A stretch of 64,000 bases of DNA from Lineus longissimus (GCF_910592395.1 NC_088314.1:9794001-9858000); one strand, 5' to 3'; shown: positions 1 to 13,140, counted from the stretch's first letter. The notes: a model not told the origin generated them from the letters alone. Numbers and translations: made by a program.

Positions 1-2261
1 TCAAATGATGATTATGATGCTCTATTTTTGGAGTGAGGTATTGAAGTCAAGTGTTTCCGCATGGGAGAAGCATGCATGCGATCAGTGATGGCAAGTGCCG
101 TATACGACATTGCTATGTTTTTTTTATCTAACTCCTTCACTTCTAAATTCATGTACCATCTGTTCGTTAATGTTGAAATGGTGTTCCATTGGGACAGGTT
201 TAGGGCACATTTCATGTTGGTCACCGTCTCCTTTCAAACCAAATCAATTTTCCAAGGAAGAAGAACAGTAGGACTTTGGTGGACCAAGAAATACCTATTT
301 ACTCCTTTGTAGATTGAGGTATACCACCTAGCTTAATCATATTAACTTGTTGCCCCATTTCTTGGAACATAATTTTGGCTTTGAATAATATTTATCTATT
401 TCTAGTTTATATCAATTGTTACTTTGACTTGCCGCAATTTTGCAAACGTGAATGCATCACTTGGTAGAAGCATGATTCTCAAAAACAACTAAGGTACCTT
501 TATATGGGCAAATCTGGGTCCAGCTTGAATGTGCAAGAATACTTGACCATGATGAAACACAACTCGATGTAGTACAACTTACATCGTTAACAAAGGTGGG
601 GGATGCTGTTATTTTCCGTGACAATTTAACATTGGTTCGGTGGAGATCGGTGATTGGACATGAATTACAGTTAATAGATAGACTATTGAAAATGAAGAAG
701 AACTTACTGTCAGGTGCAGATTTGATGAAAATCAAAAGTCTAAAATTAGAGTTTCATTTTTCGATGATACTGTTCGCATTGATATTTATTGTGCATTTAA
801 TCATGGCTATCATTAGCCTTATATTTATTTTTGTAAGGCATTGTGTCTTAATGATCGGGCTGGATATGAATAGGAACAGTAAAAAACATTAACGGTATCG
901 TAATTCCCCAGTCATGACAGTCAAAGGGCAAGGCGGGCGTCAGCTACAAAAAAAAACATTTAAAATTTCGTAAAATCCCAACGTATGCACGCCAATGCAA
1001 TGCATTGCATACATAACATGACAGAAGGACAAGGACACGCACCATCGTTACCAAAGAAGTGAATCTTGTAGCAATCTCCACATACGTTCCCCCCACTTAA
1101 TCCACGCTCAACCTCATTTGTCAATTAATCAGATTTACTTGCCCAATATGACACGCAACTACAGATAACACTGACACCCTATTGATTAATTCTCTAATAT
1201 GTTGCCCTATGTCATAACTAAATCCGTGGATAAGATGGGGATAAGAAATGTATCTGGCGCTCAGCTGCTTTGGTCGGCTCCTAGTTACTATAATTTATTA
1301 TACTCAAGTGTGACAGGGATATCATACGAATCAGTTGTAGTAGTCCGGGCAAATATGAGTTTGGCCAAATAGATTTCCCGAAAGTGCGTGATGTCAGGAA
1401 GTCCTCTCAAAAGCAAAATGACAACAGTTTCAGAATGCGCATTTAAAAAAATAATCATAGGCCTGTATATCAAAGGAAATGCTGTGATCTCCTCTGTTTA
1501 TTGGGACTCACCTCGTTCGTTTGAAAATGCAGATCCCAAAAACCTTAACTAAAAACATACAAAATCACTAAAACCGCGAACACTTTTAATATCCATGTGG
1601 TATAACCAAAAATACCTATTTTCTCGTGAAAGACAGCTATGCTCTCGAGAAATAGTGTGATAAAGATGTAGTTTAGTCCGTTCATTTTCAGCATTGTCAT
1701 GGTATCTGGACCAAAAGGCGTCACATACAATTCAGACAAACATCTTTCTCGCCAACAATAACTTTTGGGAAAGCCCCATGTAGGATATTTGGTTGCATGT
1801 AAATAATGCCATTTTGTTTTGAACACGAGGCCAATATCATAAACTATCACGACATTATGTAATTTACAGTACCTGCAATTATGGTGAATTATTACTTAAT
1901 TAATAACCTCGGTAATCGAAAAGGAAATTAATAATTCCACGAGTCAGGTTACCTGCCAATTATTCAAGTTACGCTGCATCACAAAAAGCTAGAGTGGCAA
2001 AAATACATCCATTATATAACGAATATTGAAAGTCTTACAAACAGCTCATAGACAATATGAAACGTTTATCTGGATATAATATTCATCTTTTCATTTACTA
2101 CTTTAGTTTATAACTACAAGAACCGACACTGACATTGTCAAATTTCGTTGAAAAAGTATCGAAATGTCCAGTTATGATTGTGTGCAGACTATCGTTCACT
2201 AAAGGCAGAGTCTACGTGTGCAATGTATGTGGACCAAGTGTATGACATTGCCAGAGTACAT
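1..2261. other. No supported gene
   Basis: AT-rich, only short frames. The longest apparent reading on the + strand is about 472-892 (with KVGDAVIFRDNLTLVRW), which could be a relic of a retroelement integrase C-terminus but is too weak to name. A hydrophobic frame on the - strand (1,545-1,850) has no recognisable family. Confidence 0.5.
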
Positions 2262-2269
2262 GATTGTAT

Positions 2270-2686
2270 GGGAGCATACCTATGTTCCCCGGTATACCTA
2301 TGTTCGCCGAAGAGGAACCTATGTTCCCCGAAGAGGTACCTATGTTCCCCGATGAGGTACCTATGTTCCCCGGTACCTATGTTCCCCAGGTACCTATGTT
2401 CCCAGTACCTATGTCCGCAAAGAAAAGTGTGCTTTTTGTGACACGGTTTGTGTCCACAAATTCCTGGAAAGACCTCACAGAATGAAGTCACTGAATTCAA
2501 GGAAATTGCAATTCCCAGAAATTCCCCAAAAAGCAGAGTTTCAGTATTTTTTTTGTTTAGCATAGATTCATTGTTTCGTGACTTAAAGGCCAAGGTGCAC
2601 GCACCTTTGCTTTAAATTGGTACATACACTGTATCATAAAAACTATATGGGGGAACATAGGTACCGGGGAACATAGGGATGACCCC
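2270..2686. mobile_element. Foldback-like element A (21-bp units)
   Basis: The left arm, 2,270-2,415, is a tandem array of a 21-bp unit around CCTATGTTCCCCGAAGAGGTA, shortening to about 15 bp at its inner end. The right arm is short (2,649-2,686) and inverted (GGGGAACATAGG twice). Terminal 21 bases match inverted at about 18 positions (GGGAGCATACCTATG against GGGGTCATCCCTATG). An 8-bp direct repeat GATTGTAT flanks it at 2,262-2,269 and 2,687-2,694. The frame reading LCSPKR repeats here comes from the array and is not a gene. Confidence 0.8.
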
Positions 2687-3578
2687 GATTGTATATCTGT
2701 ATAGTTGACAAGAACTAAAGTCATTGAGATCATGACATGTTCAGAGTACTCGAGACCTCAAGAGAGACGCTCTTCCAATCTCCTTCCTTAGTTGGCTTTT
2801 CTATAATGCATTAACTCAAGTCTCTCTCTTTCAGTATCTAGCAAAAGAGGCTCTTATAGTTGCTATTGCCGGTGACTTCTGCTGGATCTTATGTCTGTGA
2901 TCTTACCAGATTACAAGGAGAATACGTCACTTCGGAGTTCTTGAATACTCGAAGTAATGTGATATTTTGATTATTGATACGTGCATAATGTACATGAAGA
3001 ACTCAAAAAATGACGCACTTCCACTTTCCTCCCGATCGGTCTTTATAGGATTATTCACGCTTTCTCCACTTAAACAAGTGCTTCCAATGAAGGATACAAC
3101 ATACTATGCGATCCATAAAATGTAGGTTGTGCGCCGAGGTAATCGGGAGTTTAGGCATTTACGAAAAAAGTGAGGATACTATAGTTACAAATTTCAGTTC
3201 TTTTACCAGAAATGTCTTCCTTTAAGACAAATGATACGTGTGTGGAAAGAACCAGCACTGTTGCTCGATTAACTTGCCGTCGATCGATGAGCCCTCCCTA
3301 ACACAAGACAAATATCGTCTTCACCCACCTGATGGGATGAGTGGACCTCTCGTATTACAATCAGATCAGAGCTAGCACGGGGGTGTCATATCGTGTTTTA
3401 GTAATATTGAATATCTGTAGGTTACAACCCAACAAAAATACGCCACGGACATGATACCACGCTTCAAAAAAATCACGTAGTACTTTTGATTCTTGATGTT
3501 TATTGAAATTGTCCTTACCATTCAGATGATATAAATAAGACACGATCTATTGTGTAGCAATCGCTTGATAGACATATC

Positions 3579-3839
3579 GTCCTCGTGCTCGGTATCGGGT
3601 GCCATTTTGTAGAGGCCTCTTGGGGTGCCATATATTGCAAGTATTGTAATTGGCTATTTATACTCCATGAACAGTGTTATTTAAGTGTTATTGTATGCGC
3701 TTTGCAGATTGTGCATGACAAGTCACAATAAAGGCGGGACCAAGGCCTACTTAGTCCTACTGGTACCCTTTTGTGGACCTCCAAAATGTATGGTCCTCCT
3801 ATAGAACAGAATGGATAGGCTACCGGTATTCACGAGGAC
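3579..3839. mobile_element. MITE-like element with inverted ends
   Basis: The ends GTCCTCGTGCTCGGTATCGG and CTACCGGTATTCACGAGGAC are imperfect inverted repeats, flanked by ATC on both sides (possible 3-bp target duplication). The left part recurs inverted at 11,062-11,156. No coding capacity. Confidence 0.55.
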
Positions 3840-6179
3840 ATCCCGTATTCACGAATAACAGGTACATGCACATTTGTCCAAGGACACATCTCTTCAGTTC
3901 AGCCAATTATCAAATCCCCGCCTAGAACTGTTATTTTTCCATAATAGGTCAAAATGATATCGATGTCATCCCTGGATGACATTGAAGGGCAGGACTTGAT
4001 ATTTACGCGCAATAAGATCCTAATGGCTGAAAAAACTTGGGAAGTCAGACAAAAGTACTGGAAATCATATACACTCGGCCAGGATACTATTCAGGGAATT
4101 TACCCTTCGAGGGACTCGACGATTAAAAAACAAAGGCAATCTACAATATTTTGGATGTGTAATAAAAATAAATTTGCCTAGCCAAAGAAATCAGTTATGA
4201 ATGGATTATTTCTAATTTCCTATAGCCTCTGGCCATTTTGCAAATGAAGAATATCACCGCATTCGAGGAAGTGAGAACTGAGCGAAAGCTTCCTTATTAC
4301 CTGGAGGTTTCCGCCTAGAAATGAGATATAGGCGGTTCGATCAGTTTTTCGATTCATACAATTCAAGAATCACAGGGCGCCTTTTTACGCCAGAGTTACA
4401 TGTAACTCAGAAATCGTACGTTTTTCAAAAACAAATCGATTATAGGATGGAAAATATTAATTAAATCTGTCGTAAATATATTCTTTGTATACATGTAGCT
4501 ATCTAAAGTCATAATTATGCTGTCAATGTGTTCTTATAGCATAAGACGAAAACAATCAAGAAGGGCGAGAAGGACGCGCTTTTGATATCTTGGATGTGAC
4601 CGAATATCCATATGTTATCGGTTGTAGTCACCATAACACCTGAACACTGTTGGATTATTTTCTTAAAGCATTCATGGAGAAACCAGTCTGAAGAAACCAC
4701 TCCGAAGTTTGATAAGCCCGTAGCAGTTAAACTGTCTTTTGTAAGCGTTGTCGTAGAGTCGGTCAAATTTAAAATCACGTTAAGCGGGGAACTAATTGTA
4801 GTTGGTTGACTGTTGTCGGTATGTAACATACAGGTATAGGCTGCAAATATCTATTCTAAGCCCATTCAGAAATAGCAGCATTTTTGGCAAATGATAGAGA
4901 ACGAATTATCTTTTTAATCTGACGTGATACAAACTTAAAGAAGAACAAAAAATGTTGTACAGCGCCTTTCTGTGTGGAAATACTTTGTCTAATGACTGAT
5001 GTTTTGTCCATGCTCCTAAGACAAGATGGCATAATTGCACATCCGCCTGTGGAATCATAACAACTTCTTACAATACAACACTAACAACGCTTTATCCCTT
5101 TGTAATCTGTATAAGGCAAATACACGAATTCACCATAAATGTGCCTTCATTGCTTTCATCTGTTCGCAGTTATGGAAAACCACTTCGTTTCCTTTACTTG
5201 CCTTTAACGGTATGCATCTGAATAAACACGCAATCGTATCAACTACCATGACGACGCTTTTAGTTGATTAAGTGTGACAATCTATCGTTCCGATACAGGA
5301 TAGGTGGGTTACCTTTCTATAAAACATCTTTCTTGCTAGAATCTTCCCGTTCCAATTTCTCCGACGTATTGGAGACCCAAGGCAATGTAGGTTGGGCTAA
5401 AGTAATCCCATTTAGGCCAACCGTGTGTTTGTCACAGAACAATGCATGTTCTTCTTACATGATAAACAAGTTTTCTTTCCAATCTCGTCAAAGCAAAGCT
5501 TTAGCAGATACTAAAGTTGGACATTTAAACGAATAGCATTCACCTTAGGCAATAACTAAAAGCGATGTCTAAGGTATAGCAGAGGAAATCCCTGACAATA
5601 GGGATCTCATTCTGTCTGCTTTGTTTGAATTTTTTATGATTAATTTAAACTCTGCATCCAGGAAAGGAACCGTTGATACACAGTTAGTAAAGTTAACGAG
5701 GTTTTGATTAATTTTGTTAAAAGAGATATTCTTGGTAACCATAATTAGAGGTTGTCCCAGTTTACATCGTCATGAAGTTGCCTCGCCTTTTTTAACTGTC
5801 CTTCAACAGAAAAGGAATACTTCGATAATGGTGAAGCCTAGCGCAACATCATGTTAACATAATGGTGATACTAAGACAATTACACGCTGAATTTCGCTTG
5901 CACATTTTGCGTAACGATCTCAGAATTGGCATAACCCATTGTGAGTGTGTTTTTGTCAGAATGGTAACTATTACGGTTATAGCGATTTCAAAGAATAAAC
6001 TGGTTCGGTACACATGTCACGGCACAGTTACAAATGCCATTTCATTAACAGATTCCTAAACTGAAATTAAACTGATAGCATTTCAGCACCAAGATATCCA
6101 GGGAAACAAAAAAAAGCAATAAGTCGTATTCATTTAAACCATGGATTGTTATATATAATATTTAAGTGGTCGATTTTTG
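3840..6179. other. No supported gene
   Basis: Apart from the MITE ending at 3,839, only short unremarkable frames. A - strand frame at 4,515-4,829 (with SSDWFLHECFKKIIQQC) has an acceptor-like CGACAACAG nearby but no recognisable family. Confidence 0.5.
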
Positions 6180-6900
6180 TCGCAGCCATTTGGGCCTAGG
6201 GCCCCGCACTCACTTCAGAGTGCATTATTAATGGGCTTCAGCTCCATGAAGCTTTCATCAGTGCACCCAGCCCCTGTGGATTTCATGTTCCCAAGGTAAG
6301 TGTACGTACATTGCCACGTCATTTAAATATTATTTCCCTCCGTAAACTTATTTCCTTTACTGTCCAGCTGTTTCAACCTCTCCGGTTTCACGTGTCTTCT
6401 TTAGGCACACAGGTTAAACTTTTAACCATCTAGACCCACTTTTTGCCAACTGCTTGGCTCAGACCGCCCTTCAGCAGGCCATACTGCCTGGATGGACTGA
6501 CCAAGATCTACTCTAGGTCAATCAAGGGGAGAAATTGACTCCTTGCGGTCCCGCTATCAGGATACCTCTGTATATCCAACCGTATTTCTTTGTCGCCACA
6601 CGCATCTGATGAGTCTCTCTTGACGAAACCGCATTTACTGCACCTTCATGACCTATCAGGCACACATGGTTGCTTCATACCATCAGTGCACGGTGCCCAG
6701 TAGCCAAAATCCTTCATTTTGGTCCTCTCTTGTTGCCATGAGCAACAGAGCATGCAGGCTCAGGCTATGATGTCACTGATGACGTCACAAAGATGCCATG
6801 ACGTCATCATGATGTCATGACGTCGGGTCAACAGCTGTCAGACAGTCCCTGAATGATCTCTTCATTCAGTTGCGGTCATGCAGGCGCAGTGGACGCCAAA
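6180..6900. other. Unclassified GC-richer block, probably transposon-derived, with CRE-like cluster
   Basis: This block is visibly richer in GC than its surroundings and lacks long open frames. Near its right end are two perfect CRE palindromes TGACGTCA (6,780-6,787 and 6,799-6,806) and a near match TGACGTCG (6,818-6,825), interleaved with GATGTCA. I do not recognise the family. It could be a non-coding terminal part of a retroelement or an enhancer. Confidence 0.35.
6780..6825. promoter_or_regulatory. Cluster of CRE/ATF-type palindromes
   Basis: TGACGTCA occurs twice and TGACGTCG once within 46 bp. CREB/ATF-family factors bind this octamer. No gene start is recognisable next to it, so function is unproven. 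Confidence 0.4.
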
Positions 6901-7369
6901 TTGCCACATACATGTAACCATGATAATAAATTGAGTAAGTTGACACTCCATTCATCTCATATACGTTAAGATTTATGTTCTAGACAATTGATAAAATTTG
7001 GCGGACAACATACATGGGCTTGATTAACATACCTTCGAAGCCTGGAAAAAAAACCTGCTGTCCATTCACTTTTGACCGAAAGTGTTCAGAATTCTTTGCA
7101 TGATTAGAAGCTTACTCTGTGATATTATCATATCAAAATATCGCGGACTTCTAAAGAAAATGCCAAAATAGAGAACAAATCAATTTATACTGATGTTTCT
7201 TCTGTAATCACAGGGAGTAAGACAAGGCTGGCATGAATCATGATGAAACCATGAACATGATGAAATAATAATAAAATGTATCGAATGACATAAAAAGTGA
7301 CAACAAAAGTCTCAGAAATCTCAAGTTTTTTAAATTGACTTGTCTCACATAGCACGCAATCATTTGATA

Positions 7370-7640
7370 AGATAAGATAAGATAAGAGTCACGAATTTAT
7401 ATATCGCTCCTCAGTGATGAGACTGTTAAAGCGCTGGCCCGAAATGTTCCTTGAAGAGAAATGTTTTTAGAGATTTTTTGAAAGGCAGAAAGTCAATGGT
7501 GTTGGCAAGTTCATGAGGAAGAAGATTCCACAGTCTTGCAGCAGATGCCTCGAAACAGCGATCACCGTAGGATGTCCTTGTTCGTTTGACGGAGATAGCC
7601 AATAAATTGAGAATCAGCGTATAAAAAACAGGACTACAAG
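7370..7640 (-). mobile_element. 5'-truncated non-LTR retrotransposon (LINE), 3' end
   Basis: The reverse strand encodes, without a start codon, the C-terminal tail typical of CR1/L2/RTE-like reverse transcriptase proteins: RTSYGDRCFEASAARLWNLL, then PHELANTIDFLPFKKSLKTF, ending at TAA (about 7,430). The 3' UTR is about 40 bp and ends in (CTTAT)n, seen on the + strand as GATAAGATAAGATAAG at 7,371-7,387. Such short tandem 3' tails are usual for these LINEs. The frame is intact over about 65 codons, so the insertion is fairly young. Upstream extension beyond 7,610 is uncertain. Confidence 0.85.
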
Positions 7641-7657
7641 CAATGAAGGTTACTCAC

Positions 7658-7861
7658 CTCGGCAAGTCTCCATCTGAGCGCAGTGTTATAAGTGCCCTTC
7701 TGCAGTCTGTCATGCTGAATGCCACCGGGGCTGTAATCCAGTGAGAAGCTAGGCGATGATAGTATATTGAGCACGATTACACAGCCAGTCATCGTGACTA
7801 GGACAGTGAAGACCCATCTGTGCAGGGTGATCTGACGCGAACCGAATGGACCCAACATCAT
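7658..7861 (-). CDS. Possible first coding exon of a type II membrane protein
   Basis: On the reverse strand an ATG at 7,861 opens 68 codons that end at GCCGAG before a good donor (GTGAGT at 7,657-7,652). The peptide has a short basic start (residues 1-15), a hydrophobic segment WVFTVLVTMTGCVIVLNIL (about 16-34) and then a polar stem. This is the layout of Golgi glycosyltransferase or sulfotransferase N-termini. A TTCATTCTAG acceptor-like sequence lies just upstream, at about 7,875. I could not find convincing following exons at lower coordinates, so identity is unknown and chance is possible. Confidence 0.3.
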
Positions 7862-7879
7862 GGTCGGGCATCCTCACCT

Positions 7880-9850
7880 AGAATGAAAGAATGCAGGGAG
7901 AATGAATAAAAAATATATCCATGGTAAGATGTTTTGGCATGGAGGCAAATGATGGGACAAGGACACAAGATTGATGGAGAGCTAATCCGGTTTCTTTTGC
8001 TGTAGATATTATTCCAAGACTGCAACCTGACCTGAGCTTATGACTGCAGCATCATTGGACCATCATAAATAGCGTTACGTTTCTCTTGATCGCGTACTGA
8101 ATGAGTGGTTGTTTAACGCAGCGAGGTTAACATCTCGGCGCTTGTATATCGTATTGCAAAATGACCGTGGCAAAACAAGATAATGTCTGCTCTCGGAACT
8201 GAATCTAGGAAAAAAGTTGAATATTTCAACCAATGTAATGACATCTGCTGTTGTCATGATATGAATTTACACTTGCTAGTGATAGTGAAAATGACGAATC
8301 CATCGTTACGAGGAAGTAGAGTTGACACAGATGCAGTGTATTTACGGTATGACAAACCACGAATCATACGGATCATCAGTTAAGTACAGGTAAGCAAGGC
8401 CAACTTGCCAGCCCAGGCGAAAGACTTCGGCAATCCCAACCATCGGTAAAGGGATTGCGACCATTTGCGATCACCTTGGTCCAAACACACACAGGCCAAA
8501 ACGAGTCGATCATGGTAAATCGCTAATTAATCAACATGAGAATCGTTTTCTGCTTCCAACATTTTTAATTCAACCGCATCAATTGCTAATATAGTGGATG
8601 CACACCCACACACACTTTTGTCGGATTGCCGCCACAGAGTAATCAAAAAGTTGTAAAAAAAGTTACGACATGAATTTTCATTTCACTCCATTGCTTTTTA
8701 TAAAAGAGACGGCTCAGACATGTTGGTATTAACATTCGAGAATTGCATCCTCCTCGTGCTTTTTGAAACGTCTTGTAAGCGCCAGGTAATAGCCATCAAG
8801 GATGGATCCTATTCATACTTGGTAAAACCATTTCAAAATGTCAGGAGTTGAATTTTCGCTCCAATTCAAATGGTATTGTCCGTCACCGTTTCCAATGGGT
8901 ACTAAGATGAGTTGGCCTACTAAACAAGTCATACATCAATACTAATCTGATTCAGCTATTAATATGGAATTTTACATTTTTCATACATGATTAAATGAAT
9001 TGAAACCGGCGCATAAAACGTATTAGAAGATATTAAGGAAATAGTTGCGTGGATGTTAATCATTTTTATTCATTATTAAAACGGCACTGCAATTATGTAA
9101 AGGTTTTTACTTACATTAACATAGAGTATACAGAGTTCTCGCACTGATCGGGACGGTGCATTTTAGATTGCGTTTTGCTTCCCTTGCAACAAGAGTTTAT
9201 TAGCATCCGGATAAAACGAGTCATGTCCCAGACTGAATTGAGTAAATCCCGATAAAAAAGTCATCTGAAAACATTCCAAAATCCGTTTTACATCCAAATA
9301 TGATCGACGAGACCTTTTCTATTGCGGTAAAACTATGAAAATCTATAAAAATGTAGTATAGTAACCCATGCAGCTTATCAAAACTAGATGGCATGGCATG
9401 TTTCCATTTAGCATGTTGAGCAAACAGGCGTCCATTCATTGCCGTTAGGATGTGTTTACGTTAGTGGAGGAGGTTCTATCTAGAGTCGACATGTATTTCA
9501 CCTAATAAAAACGGGGCGCTTTCAGTCGTCGCTGCCAACATGAAATGAAAATTTAATGTTAATCTTTTTTAGCGCTTTTTATTGTACAGCTGTAATGTCT
9601 CAAATCACTTTACATTCATTCCCAAGCCTACTCTGAAACCGTGCTGAAGAAACCGGTAGGCTTACAGTGCAGGTTGCAATACTCAGCATCATGCTGTCAT
9701 TATCACAACGGTCTAATCGAAAGCGCAAACTCATGTACATAATCATCCACACAGTGATTTAGAAAGTTCTTCAACTACAATACAAACCTTCTGTCGGCTT
9801 TGTAGTTTATGTAGAACCGCCGGTAATAGCCCGGCGATTTTTTTCTAGTG
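7880..9850. other. No supported gene
   Basis: No domain, RNA gene or strong repeat recognised. AT-rich with short frames only. Confidence 0.5.
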
Positions 9851-10029
9851 AAGAGTGTGAGAGTGAGGACTCCATGTTGGCAGTGCCAAGCACATGGTCG
9901 GAAACGTTAGGGATTTGGGAATTGGCAATCCATCCAGGCAGTGGGGATCCATAGAGTGAGTCACAATCAAGTAAATCCAGCAGTCCAGTGATCCAGCTTT
10001 TTCGAATACCCAGCACTGACCTACATTTG

Positions 10030-10160
10030 ACCACTTCAGGAAAGTTGAAAGTACCGAGTGGCACGGATGGAACCCCAAACCCACCACCTTCCGATCAGAT
10101 GTCGGCGCTCTTACCTGCGACACTGTGCCACACCGCACTTCGAGTACTCGAGGTCCGACT
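10030..10160 (-). mobile_element. tRNA-derived SINE, copy 1 of TCGGTACTTTCAAC family
   Basis: The reverse strand reads CAGTGTCGCAGGTAAGAGCG (A-box-like), then GGAAGGTGGTGGGTTTGGGG (degenerate B box), then CACTCGGTACTTTCAAC, in the same order as the copy at 50.1 kb. The full extent may reach about 9,850. Confidence 0.5.
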
Positions 10161-10789
10161 TGTGACGCACCTCTGCGGTCATTAAAAAAATATTGTGTTG
10201 AGAACTGAACGTCAACAAGGACATTATTAGCTATATAAACAATTTTGGGCGGTTGTAATGTTAGTAGGAGGAAACCTACGCTGTCGAAGAGAGTCGCCCT
10301 CTCTATCACATGAGTGTGCCAGAACTCGGGATTTCAGAGGTGACAGGTGCTGATGTTACCACTTCGCCGCTCCGACAGCAATTCCGCGCGCATTCCTCCT
10401 TGTACATGATACTTCATCGACATTATTGACCACATGATAATTTGAGACAGTCCCTTATGGATTGAGTGCAATACTGAGTGAAAATGGCAGCATGCGTAGT
10501 GAGCTGATTTTTTTCTGTCCAAGTTATGACATTTTGACATACATTGATATTCGAGTCAAGCAAGCATGTACTGCAACGAGGAACTGGCACTCCACTGGAT
10601 GACATCAGGTCAACCAAGCACCTGAATATGCGCGACTTGTTTGACTTATCAGATACGCAGTCCATATCAAAAGCAATTATATTCCATTTAAATTCCTCTG
10701 CTGTGTAAGGGCTCAGATTTCAATGTTGATAAAGCAAACACGATATTATGATACCTGGGATGTTGTATAAATCACCGAGAGCTACCGGT

Positions 10790-10990
10790 ACACTCTTAGA
10801 AAAAAAGGTTTTAGGGCTTTTAAAAAACCTTCACAACTACGCACCCCGAGGAGTTTTTCTAGCGAAGTGAACGACCCTAGAGGTTTTTCACAAATTTCTA
10901 AAACCGTTAATGGTTTTTCACTTTACTAAAACACGTTTACGGGGTGCACATTTGTTGGCCGCAAAACCTTAAGGTTTGAAGCTGAACAAC
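10790..10990. mobile_element. MITE-like element with imperfect inverted ends
   Basis: AACCTTCACAACTACGCACC on the left and GGGGTGCACATTTGTTGG...AAAACCTTAAGG on the right are imperfect inverted repeats. A related pair occurs at 50,035-50,545. Non-coding. Confidence 0.5.
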
Positions 10991-11061
10991 CTTTAATTCA
11001 AAGAATGTACCCAAATAACAAAATATTGGCGATTGGTTTGTTTTAAATCCATAAAAAAAGT

Positions 11062-11156
11062 AGGGAGTATAAATAGCCAATTATAATACATGCAATATAT
11101 GGCACCCCAAGAGGCCTCTTCAAAATGGCACCCGATACCGGTATTCATGAGGACGA
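11062..11156 (-). mobile_element. Fragment of the same MITE family as 3,579-3,839
   Basis: About 95 bp, from AGTATAAATAGCCAATTATA through GCACCCGATACCGGTATTC and GAGGACGACC, is the reverse complement of 3,575-3,664 with few differences. Only one end is present. Confidence 0.6.
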
Positions 11157-11159
11157 CCT

Positions 11160-13140
11160 GTGTTTCTTAAAGAAAGGTACACTTCCTTAACCGATATTGG
11201 AGTTTTATGTTTTTTCGTACATCAAATAGCTTATTCGCATTGCGTACTAATAAGACTAAGAGATATTCGATGGATCAAACAGGTATAGGAGCCGATGTAA
11301 CTATTCAATATGATGCTATGGTGTGGTAGAAATGAGACACCGATTGTAATCTTTGAGCTCGGAATCGGTCAAACCAGAGGGCAGTGTTTCGGAAAGGTCG
11401 TGGTTGTTGAAATTGGAGAAGATATTGTCCACGTACGGGGCCCGATCGATACGACTGCATTGTGTGCGGAATAGATTTCAGGTAGCAATAGACTCGTCTG
11501 ATCCTATGCGGCCGGTCAAGTTAAGCGATGTCGGTAACGCACCTCTCTGATTCGTTTGAGAAAAGATCCATGCGCGTCTATTGTGGCCTGAAGCTGGAAT
11601 ATTCATTCGATTTCCGATTGGCTCCGTGATGGCCGATAAAAAAACTTATTGACAGACAGCGTTCTTTAATCTCAAATATTTCTGAAATGTCTCGGAAAAT
11701 CAAGACGTGGAATAACACATGTACATGTGAATATGCAAATTCCATTAAGTAGCTGAACAATTCCATCCTAGACACTGCCTGACTGACACCGACTAAGTAC
11801 TGTTATTGTGTCGTCACGAGTTTTCTTTTGCCATTTGATTCTCAAGCCACCCAAAATAGAATTGAACATAAATTTTAATCAGTTAGAGTTTTTCAACGAA
11901 AGAAAAGGATTTTTACCTGCATTTTCCGCAAGATCCTTTCAGATGGTAAAAAAATAGTCTTTGGCCATTTCCTTTAATTTTTTTTTTTGACGTTTCGGCA
12001 ATGCAGGGATGTGCATTTGATTAATGACGCACTTCAAAGACTGTGGATTATTATTTTTGTTTCAGAATTTGTTTCTTTCAACCGGTACTAATTACATATA
12101 CACGCTCATATCAGATTTTGCTGTGGGATAATGAAGATGAGTCGCATATGGCAAGCGTATGAGAAAGGTTTTTCAAATAAACGTGGAAAGATGTCATAGC
12201 CTGAAATTCAGAACTAAGTCGACTGTAAACTGCAAACATATCGAGAACATCTTCTGTGTTAAGATGTTCAGACGGCTGTAAATTTCGCCATTGATTAAAA
12301 ACGAACCGCACAAAGGGTGATAATGTAAGTTTTTCTTTCATAGACAGTGGTAAGCTAAGGCGATTTCATCTTGACCTTTCGATGTATTGAGATTGCTGAG
12401 CTTACAGACAACGTGCGTCAAACCCTTGACGAAAAGTACAGCATGCATTTGTATGCAATGTATTTCAAGCTGAAGTTGATCGGCTATTACTCACTCATAA
12501 ACGACATCGTTGCACACGTGATGGTAACACTGACCATCGCTATTGCTGGATTAGCGGTCTGATATCTCGGCAAGTGTAGCGTTTTTGTGTCTCATTCAAA
12601 AAACACAATATACTTTGTGTTGAGACTAACGCAGTGTCTAGAGATAATTAAAAGGGCCAACCCCTATGAAGTTATTTTGAAATCCAGTTCAAAGAGCGGC
12701 GCAGTGGCCATGGAAAGTGAGGTCTGTGTGATCGAAAAACGGTTTCACCATGCTGTTTTATATATATTGTGAACACTGCATAAGACAGAATTGGATCAAA
12801 TTTGGGTGGGGTACACATTAAAAACACACAAAAATGACTCGTATTTCTTCAGCTGAAAGTTCAGTATGATTTGGGAACCACGACGATTCGACTTGAAATA
12901 TTCTACATGTAAAATGAAGCAAGCTTGTGTCAAAGCTTGATAGATATTTTTTGTTCTCGTGCTTTTGACAGCATTTACTCATGAATTAACCTGATACCAA
13001 CACCATGAACTTTGCGAAGGAAAATAACCAAAAATAATCCACTATGAAATTCGACAAGAATTGATCAAGGCGTTATATGCGATCAAAAAAAATTAACTTT
13101 GGCTCTACTGATGATGAAACAACTACAAAGTAAAAATATA
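11160..13140. other. No supported gene
   Basis: Short frames on both strands without recognisable domains or flanking splice-site support. Confidence 0.5.

Noticed and set aside
472-892. Retroelement integrase C-terminus (KVGDAVIFRDNLTLVRW)
   Set aside because: It vaguely resembles the GDxVxxRDDN motif of BEL/Pao integrases, but no other integrase or reverse-transcriptase motif is nearby and the frame soon turns hydrophobic.
2178-2593. Open frames with LCSPKR or EHRYLFG repeats
   Set aside because: They are readings of the 21-bp array of foldback-like element A on both strands. The period is a multiple of three, so frames stay open without coding.
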